A stretch of 57,803 nt of DNA from assembly GCA_036897485.1 (NCBI GenBank), contig JAYMTF010000078.1, positions 1-57,803 on the forward strand, read 5' to 3'. Every line of letters starts with the position of its first letter. Position 1 is the first letter of the stretch. A model generated the notes under the pieces. It saw nothing but the letters and a program-made list of their open reading frames with translations, had not been told where the DNA came from and ran no database searches. Of this stretch, positions 51,301-57,803 are shown one piece after another. The position numbers and the translations under genes are program-made. Source of the DNA: Pelargonium nanum (Eukaryota > Streptophyta > Magnoliopsida > Geraniales > Geraniaceae).

Positions 51301-52797
51301 ACCTTGGAATAATGTCAAATGCAACATCTTATATTCATGAACCATATTTTCCTTCAAGTTCTGAGTTCTGACATGTCTGGTTTCCAAATCCTCAGTACTG
51401 ACAAAGATACATGCATCTATGTGTATTCTTGGTCACCCACTGAACCTACCATGGACATCACAGTACTTGAGGTTACGGTAGAATCTTCTTCCTTTTTCCC
51501 TGGTTTTCTTGGCAGGAAAATGGTATTAAACTTTTTATACAATGTTGTTGAAATTAAGTGATTGTATATTGTGTGAACCTACCTAGCTAATTAGTAAGGT
51601 CATTAGGTATGGTCCTGGCAATGCCGTGTGGTGTTGTTGCGGATAAAGCTTAGGATGCACATGGGATATCAACTAATGGCCTCATATTTATATATACATA
51701 GTTATGATGCCTTAATTATTGACCATTTTGCCTAAACATCTTTCTGATAGGTTCTAAATATGCATTGTATTGGACACAAGAATACGTCTGTTTCATGTAC
51801 CAGTATTGGACACAGGAACCAGGAAACGTCGGTAGGAGAATTTCGTATTGTCTAGTTTCATGTGATAAAAAGTATGAAAGTTCACCAGTAAATGTATGGG
51901 AATTAAGGAATTTTCGCTTCACCGATAAATGTGTGCAAGTCTGCTTATACTTGTAAAATGTAAAAACATGCGTGAAATGCGCATGAACCTGTCGGATATG
52001 TGTTGTGTTTCTATTTGCAATCCATTAGGTGAGGAGGTTGTACTGTGGGTGATTATATAATTGTTTTCTCTTGTCTTTTGTTTTGTATTTATTTATAGAA
52101 AAGAATAATAAAATTATATTGCCTCTTAGTATGGAACAACTCATGATAGTAACGAAGCTTGAAAGAACATGGAAGGCTAGCTAATTATTATTATTTATTT
52201 TTCTGGCAAAAAAAGCAAGGAAGCCAAATGGAGTCCACTGCGAAATGATATAAGTTGGCTATCAAAAGAACCACTACCACCACGTGTCTATAGAATGAGT
52301 CGTGTTGGGTTCTCAATTTTATATATTTTTGGAAATTTGAATGAGCATAGCCATATGGATAAATTATACGTGAAGCAAATGGTCATGTTCTCATGTGCAA
52401 AAATGACGTGGCTTTAGTGCAACCAATTCCTCTCCATAGTCTATATACAAAAAAATAAATAAATAACTCAATTTTCAACTGCCCAACTCGGCTCACAAAG
52501 CCCAGCCCAAGTGACTAGTATCAGAGAGAGCTATTGTTATTTGAAATACAATTCACATATAATTAATTTCTTGAAAGATTGAAACAAGTTTCATGAAATC
52601 AAAGTTAAGACAGAAGAAGTATACAATAACAAGAGATGTAAAGAAAAGTTTTGGCAAAACAAAAAAAATTCTCTGATAATAAGGAAGGTTTCTTAGTAAG
52701 CTACGAATGACACAACCTGATATGGAAAAGTACACTCCTTTCTTGAACCTTCATCCATTTGTGAACCAACTTCATAACACATATATAATCACATCAA
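51301..52797. other. Intergenic region upstream of the E2-like gene
   Basis: AT-rich. An open frame at 51319-51561 (+) and small overlapping frames near 51750 have no family resemblance. No other feature is recognised. Confidence 0.5.
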
Positions 52798-53922
52798 ATG
52801 ATGAAAACCCAATACCAAAATATACAAACTTGCCAATTTGATAAGATGATGATGAGTGATAGCTCAAAAACCACTGTCATGGAGGGAAGATTCAACAGAG
52901 TCTTGTCAACCATAGATGGAGGACAAGACTGGAGAGAGCTGAAAAACCCTTGTTATGGAGAGATCGAAGAGATTGAAGATGAGGCCGAGAAGAGGTTCAA
53001 GTTGTTCCATAACTTCCATGTCGTCTCAGATCCTCCATCAGATCATCGGTTCATCATTGCAAATAACAGGAAGCTTTCACACCAGACAGACAATGACTGG
53101 GACCACATTATTCGTAGAGAATGGGAAATACTGGAGAACTGTCTCCCAGCTTCGATTTATGTCATAGTGTATCGGAGAAGGACTGATCTCATGAGAGCTG
53201 TGATTATTGGTCCCGAAGGTACTCCTTACTGCCACGGTTTATTCTTCTTCGACGTATCCTTACCCTGCAAATATCCGGCTCAGCCTCCAGAGATCTGTTA
53301 TCTATCTGATGGCCTTGAAATCAAACCCTACTTGCACGGGAATGGGAAGGTGTCTCTCGACCTCTTGAATTCGGGATTTTGGAATAGACTGTCTCTGCAA
53401 AACAAACAAAAATGGAATCCAGGAAAATCTAACATATTAGAGGTGCTTATTTCAATTCAATCTTCAGTTTTGAAAGGAAATTCTTACCCCTATACGCCTC
53501 TTCCTCGGATTCTATATGACAAAGACACGTTCATGATGTTATGCGAATCCATGCTACATGCACTTCACACCCCACCTATGGACTTTGAAGTTTTTGTGGC
53601 AGGGCATTTTCGAAGGCAAGCTCACCCAATTCTTATGATCTGCAAAGCCAATATGGACACATCTGTTCCTAAAGATCCTATACACCAACTATTTCAGCAT
53701 CTCATCGAGGCATTTGAAGAAAATGGTGCCTACTGTCAACACCATTGTGCTCCATCAAAACACGTGGAGTCTCTGAAGACAAACAGCAGACAAAATCAGG
53801 CATTTGAAGCAATTGTAACCGATGATAAGCAAGCCAGCAATGGCAGGTTAGAGAGGAATACACAACGGACAAAGTTGCCATGGCAACTCCTTAATTTTAG
53901 GCAGCTTTTATTTTGCCTATAG
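52798..53922 (+). CDS. PHO2/UBC23-26-like ubiquitin-conjugating (UBC-fold) protein lacking the catalytic cysteine
   Basis: A single exon encodes 374 residues. The UBC fold begins near residue 99 and matches the large plant E2s of the UBC23-UBC26 and PHO2/UBC24 group: WEILENCLPASIYVIVYRRR, DLMRAVIIGPEGTPYCHGLF, FDVSLPCKYPAQPPEICYLS, then W-x-P, ILEVLISIQSSVL and the family C-terminal block FEVFVAGHFRRQAHPILM. In active members the active site reads GKVCLSLLNTW; here it is GKVSLDLLNSGF, with TCT (Ser186) where TGT would encode Cys. The preceding HPN-equivalent, NPN in relatives, is KPY. The frame is otherwise long and undamaged. I infer a UEV-like non-catalytic variant or a young pseudogene. 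The upstream linker KLFHNFHVVSDPPSDHRF is also a family trait. Lack of introns permits a retrogene origin. Confidence 0.85.
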   Translation: MMKTQYQNIQTCQFDKMMMSDSSKTTVMEGRFNRVLSTIDGGQDWRELKNPCYGEIEEIEDEAEKRFKLFHNFHVVSDPPSDHRFIIANNRKLSHQTDNDWDHIIRREWEILENCLPASIYVIVYRRRTDLMRAVIIGPEGTPYCHGLFFFDVSLPCKYPAQPPEICYLSDGLEIKPYLHGNGKVSLDLLNSGFWNRLSLQNKQKWNPGKSNILEVLISIQSSVLKGNSYPYTPLPRILYDKDTFMMLCESMLHALHTPPMDFEVFVAGHFRRQAHPILMICKANMDTSVPKDPIHQLFQHLIEAFEENGAYCQHHCAPSKHVESLKTNSRQNQAFEAIVTDDKQASNGRLERNTQRTKLPWQLLNFRQLLFCL

Positions 53923-54600
53923 TTGATATTTTCACTTTTGCTTGGTAATTGGTTAGGAGTTAAATATAATGCAAGTATTTATTGCAAAATATAGTTCATA
54001 AGTTGCATCTTTAACTCACACATTGCATGAATTTACTCTGTTTTCGAATATAAAATTTATTTTTGTATTCACGATTACTTGTAAACCTAAGCGGAGCTAA
54101 CTCATGTTTTCACACTCCATAGTCCACTTTGTTCATAAGGTGAGAGCCAGTGAATTGGCATCTTCAAACTTTCTGAATGTTAGACTTATATGGATCGAAG
54201 TGATTAGGTTAATTCAGGCTTGTTAGTTCCTAACTAGAAATTACTCTATAGTCTATACAACTTATGAGATTATGCACTTGCTAGTTCCAACTTCCAACTA
54301 AGTGGTTTTATGTTGGTTATATTCTTAATGTAATAGCATTCTTTAACATAAATGTGTAGACCAAGAACGTGACCAACAGAGCAGAAATCATAACTTCTGA
54401 TGACATAATGGCTCTGAAATCAATTCCAGCATAGTTCAAATATTTGAATATTGATGTTCACAATCTTTCCATTCACTGCAAATCACATTCTTCACAGCTC
54501 ATTGGAAAGGAAAAAAAAAAACACAATTATTCACAGTCCATCATTGTGCTATAAAAAACCAAGTACAAAGCATCATAAAATAATAACATGCAGAGTAATG
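53923..54600. other. Intergenic region downstream of the E2-like gene
   Basis: No gene or paired repeat recognised. Composition is typical AT-rich intergenic DNA. Confidence 0.5.
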
Positions 54601-54603
54601 AAA

Positions 54604-55910
54604 ATACTTACCATTTTCCATTGAGGCTGAAGCTACTTGAGACTTTAAGTAGCCTGTCTTGATTGGCAGCCTCAACCTTATAGCTGCATTCGACCTAGGT
54701 TAAATTTTAAGTTTTTCTGTAAGGTAGACACAAAGAAAAGTAAACAAAATTGAAAAGTCAGAGATATATGTAAAATGACACATTTTGACTTGATGAATCT
54801 AAGACCCACCAAATCAAGACAGTTATAAAGCATCGTTACAAAGAAAATAAATATTTATCACAAAAGAGATCCAATAATACACACAAAGGTACCAAATCAA
54901 AAGATAGGAGCTTTAATATGCAATTGCAACTAAACTTTTCTTCTTTTGTCGATTAGTAAATCCTTCTGTAACAGAATCAGCTCATTGAGTAAACCTATGA
55001 ATAACACTGATACAAACAAAGAATTCCATACAACCCCAACAGTGTGTTTTCGATTGTGACGTACAGAATCTCTTTATTTACTATAACTCGATTTGAAAAA
55101 AACATTTTTTAAGAACTTTTGAGTCAAAAGCAATTATATTCAACAACTATAAAATAATTTTTTTTAAAAAAAATTGAACCGTATCATGAACCAATTCCAA
55201 AAGCAGTTGATTTGTAGTCCGACTAGATTCAACATGGATAAGGATTAGATCCAATATAGCATTTGTAAATATAGGTCACAACATAGTTTTAGCAATAAAT
55301 CTATATCTATCACCAAAAATATGTTAGCCAAGAAACAATACAAATCCTCATAGCTAGCTTATTCAACAAAACTCATGAGCTATTCAATGTTATGCTCAAA
55401 GAAACACAAACCACACAAACTTCAGAAGCTTTGAAATTATATAAATCTAATCTAATTCAATCTTCATCTTCTATTCCATTAGCAACAAAAAAAAAAAAAA
55501 CAGCAAAAACTCATTCAACACAAAAATTCACTAAATTCAATTGCAACTGAATCTTGCTCGTGATTTAGGAGCTGCCTTCATCGATTCGCTGCTCAGCCTC
55601 ACGAACAGGAGCTGAATTTGAGTTATAAAAAACAAAACAGATTTGTATATTGAATTGAAACAAGAAAGACATATCACGAGTTTGTGCGTGAATCTAACAG
55701 CGACCGAATCGATGAATTGCTACAGTGATTGAACAAATTCAATTGAATAAAATGAACAACCGCAAAGGATCTGAGAGCACTCTGATGGTGTTAGTTAGAT
55801 TCACGCACAAACCTGAAATACGGCTCTTCTTCACCAACACAAACAACAGCTTCATCGATGAAGGAGAGGCAAGCAAAAACAAGCCCTAATCTCGTGGCTC
55901 TGCTTCAACT
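54604..55910 (-). other. Cryptic minus-strand spliced transcription unit
   Basis: Splice-like signals suggest a small gene. An exon at 55855-55813 (MKLLFVLVKKSRIS, donor CAG|gtttgtg) could join 55611 downward (after attcag) to read APVREAEQRIDEGSS and stop at 55565, only 29 residues in all. Further along, 54696-54604 looks like an exon (after cctag, before gtaagt) with an open frame reading VECSYKVEAANQDRLLK. I recognise no family. It could be a long non-coding RNA, a gene with a spliced leader, or coincidence. Confidence 0.3.
55680..55812. repeat. 19-bp perfect inverted repeat over a predicted splice donor
   Basis: GTTTGTGCGTGAATCTAAC at 55680-55698 is repeated exactly in inverse orientation at 55794-55812, with a 95-nt spacer. 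On the minus strand the right arm begins at the first base of the predicted intron, so the donor would lie in the stem. Confidence 0.8.
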
Positions 55911-55998
55911 GTACGGCGCTGTTTCGTCAGTATCTAAAAGCAGAATTTATTATTTTCTACTTTTGGTCGTGTCTCTGTCCACACTCCACACTCACATT

Positions 55999-56350
55999 CA
56001 TGCATGTTTCTGTTGGGTGGGCCTCTAAACTTTCATTTGAGCCGAGCCCAATTATGTCTTGCAATAACCAATTGTGGGCCCTAAGCCCAGCCCATTAAGA
56101 TATCCTTTCATGTGAGTCATGCATGTTCCAGTGAGGTGGGCCTCTAAACTTTCATTTGGGCCGAGCCCAAATTTATGTAGCAATAACCAATAATGGCCCC
56201 CAAGCCCATCCCATTAACATGTCCTTTCATGTGACTCATGCATGTTCCAGTGAGGTAGGCCTCTAAACTTTCATTTCAGCCGAGCCCAATTCTATCTTGC
56301 AGTGAGCAATGTGGGCCCCATGCCCAGCCCATTAACATGGCCTTCCATTA
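55999..56350. repeat. Three-copy 119-bp tandem repeat rich in GGCCCA/TGGGCC
   Basis: Units begin catgcatg at 55999, 56118 and 56237, exactly 119 bp apart. Each contains 'gtgggcctctaaactttcatt', 'gccgagccca', 'gcaataaccaat' and 'agcccagcccatta' with modest divergence. It lies just upstream of the cryptic minus-strand unit, so it may be amplified promoter DNA with about a dozen TCP-type sites. Confidence 0.9.
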
Positions 56351-57000
56351 TATATCATTGGTTGTTAACATATTTATGTCAAATATGTTAAATTTGTGGT
56401 GCTTAATTGTTTGGAATCGTGTCGTGTCAATAGTGTTAGGTTTGTCGTTCAAAACATGTCAGGTTGTGTTGTTCTATGCATGTTGTGTGAAAATGACTCA
56501 TTTAGTTGTAAAACATATTGCATTCGTATTTTATGCTCAATATTTCATTACTATTACTAAGCATGTCGTGTTCATATGAATGCCTATACAACGCTGTAAT
56601 TTTACAACACTCTGTGTATGCATGATAGGTTAGATGTATCTAATGACAATTAATCATATTTGCTACTAGTCATCAACAATAAATTAAAAGTTTGAAGTGT
56701 GTTTTGACTCAATATCTAACTTCATAAATAATCTCACAATTCACTGCAGTTGGTGTGCCAAGCAAGTCCACACTCACATCAATTTTAGGATTAATGGTCT
56801 GATCTATAGTATTTATTTTGTGTTTAATATTGTATTAAACTATAACTTAACAGCTTATACAATGAAGTAATTACTCTCGAATCAGCTAAATTAAATAAGT
56901 TGTGTGACTAGAATAAAATTGTAATTCACGTCGTAAATGGTTTTATCTATATAACTAATACTAGTGAAATATATTCTATAAAAAAAAAAAACTACTACCA

Positions 57001-57130
57001 CCAAGTGTGTGGGTCAATTAGTGAGGGTTGTTCTAGCATAACTAGAGATCTCGAGTTCGAGTCAATATATAATTTTGTTAAGAATGAAAATTTACTGTAT
57101 ACTCATCCATTTTAATATTTTTTACTTAAA
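57001..57130 (+). mobile_element. Possible tRNA-derived SINE
   Basis: GTGGGTCAATTAGTGAGG (box A-like) and GAGTTCGAGTC (box B-like) lie about 45 nt apart from start to start, followed by a T/A-rich tail. It is weaker than the SINE at 32876-33022 and a different subfamily. Boundaries are approximate. Confidence 0.4.
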
Positions 57131-57498
57131 AAAAGTGGACATGCCACATGTGAATAACTTCAAGGAGGTCATTGCAAAGTAGGATATAGTGTGTTTGTCA
57201 AATTTATACTATTTGCTCCTTAAAGGAACTAAAACCCATTTTACCTCCTTAAAGCAGGCAAATCCTGCAGGAGCAATTTAGCTCCAGTGGGATTTTCTTC
57301 CTCCTTTAAGGAGCTTACTTGCTTGTTTAATGACCATTTTGCCCTCCATGAAAAATAGGTTAGATTTAGTAAAGTTGTGTTTTTTATATATGGAGTTAAG
57401 TTAGATTTTAACTGTAGGTTAGTTTTTTATTTTTATTTTATTATTATTGTTGTTGTTGTTTCATACATTTAGTATTTACATATCCTATTAAAAAAAAA

Positions 57499-57801
57499 GT
57501 ATTTACATATGAAAGTGTTAAACATGTCATTTTAACATTTTGAATTTAAAGTTCACGTGTTGCAGTGGTTTCTAGATTCGGTTGATCATAAAAATAGAAA
57601 TGGTCGATCGATTTGTGAATGTAAAAATGATTTTCAGGAAAAATTACATGCAGTAACGGTCGACCATAAGTATAGAAATGGTCAACTGAATTGTTTCTAT
57701 ACAAAAAATGATCGACTATAATTGTTATTGTTGTTTAGTATTTATATATGAAAGTGTTAAACATGTCATTTTAACATCTTGAATTTAAATTTCACGTGTT
57801 C
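57499..57801. repeat. 63-bp direct repeat, period 239 bp
   Basis: The stretch from 57499 (atttacatatgaaagtgtta...) to 57561 recurs almost unchanged at 57738-57801. Between the copies are diverged 'ggtcgatcg', 'ggtcgaccat' and 'ggtcaactg' words. The array may continue past the end of the window. Confidence 0.75.
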
Positions 57802-57803
57802 CA

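Noticed and set aside
51319-51561. An 80-residue open frame (+) between MITEs and the E2-like gene
   Set aside because: No recognisable domain, ends without relation to neighbours, and lies in AT-rich intergenic DNA.

Overview
This is a 57.8 kb piece of a eudicot plant nuclear genome, probably a rosid. The genes have plant-type introns, AT-rich spacers and many small DNA-transposon derivatives, and every recognisable protein is closest to Arabidopsis families. Several genes recall, in the same order, the Arabidopsis chromosome 2 block from At2g47160 to At2g47270 (BOR1, ARFA1, LACS1, DEAH helicase, WRKY23, UPBEAT1). That comparison is from memory and was not computed here.

Layout. 1-8 kb: a single-exon TolB/DPP6-type beta-propeller gene (minus) diverges from a 12-exon GSK3/SHAGGY-like kinase (plus). 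8.3-11.8 kb: a BOR1 borate exporter (minus) with the tyrosine sorting motifs and ubiquitinated lysine of Arabidopsis BOR1, and AUG-UAA mini-uORFs upstream. 13.8-16.4 kb: a secreted GDSL esterase/lipase (minus). 17.4-21 kb: a DUF952 gene (minus) and an ARF1-class GTPase (plus) share a compact GGCCCA-rich promoter. 22.5-26.3 kb: a LACS1-like acyl-CoA synthetase (plus). 27.1-31 kb: a PRP43/DHX15 DEAH helicase (minus). 31.6-37.7 kb: a decaying tandem array of DEDDy (Werner-type) 3'-5' exonuclease-like genes, two open and at least four broken. 38.5-39.7 kb: WRKY23-like factor (minus). 40-47.4 kb: AT-rich intergenic DNA with a textbook Mutator-type MITE. 47.5-49.2 kb: tRNA-splicing endonuclease subunit SEN2. 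49.8-50.2 kb: UPBEAT1-like bHLH (minus). 52.8-53.9 kb: a PHO2/UBC23-26-like E2 whose catalytic cysteine is a serine. 54.6-56.4 kb: a cryptic minus-strand transcription unit beside a three-copy 119-bp tandem repeat.

The most unusual items are: the catalytically altered E2; the exonuclease array, in which different copies lost different catalytic residues while keeping promoter and 3' flank, and one copy acquired a SINE-encoded C-terminus; two GC-AG introns (kinase and LACS); the boron-type AUG-UAA elements ahead of BOR1; and three datable MITE families with intact target-site duplications, several lying inside host introns. Most genes are independent housekeeping, nutrition, cuticle-lipid or root-growth genes, with no operon-like logic. 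No wholly new multi-gene system was evident. Exon boundaries were worked out by hand from splice signals, reading phase and remembered family sequences.
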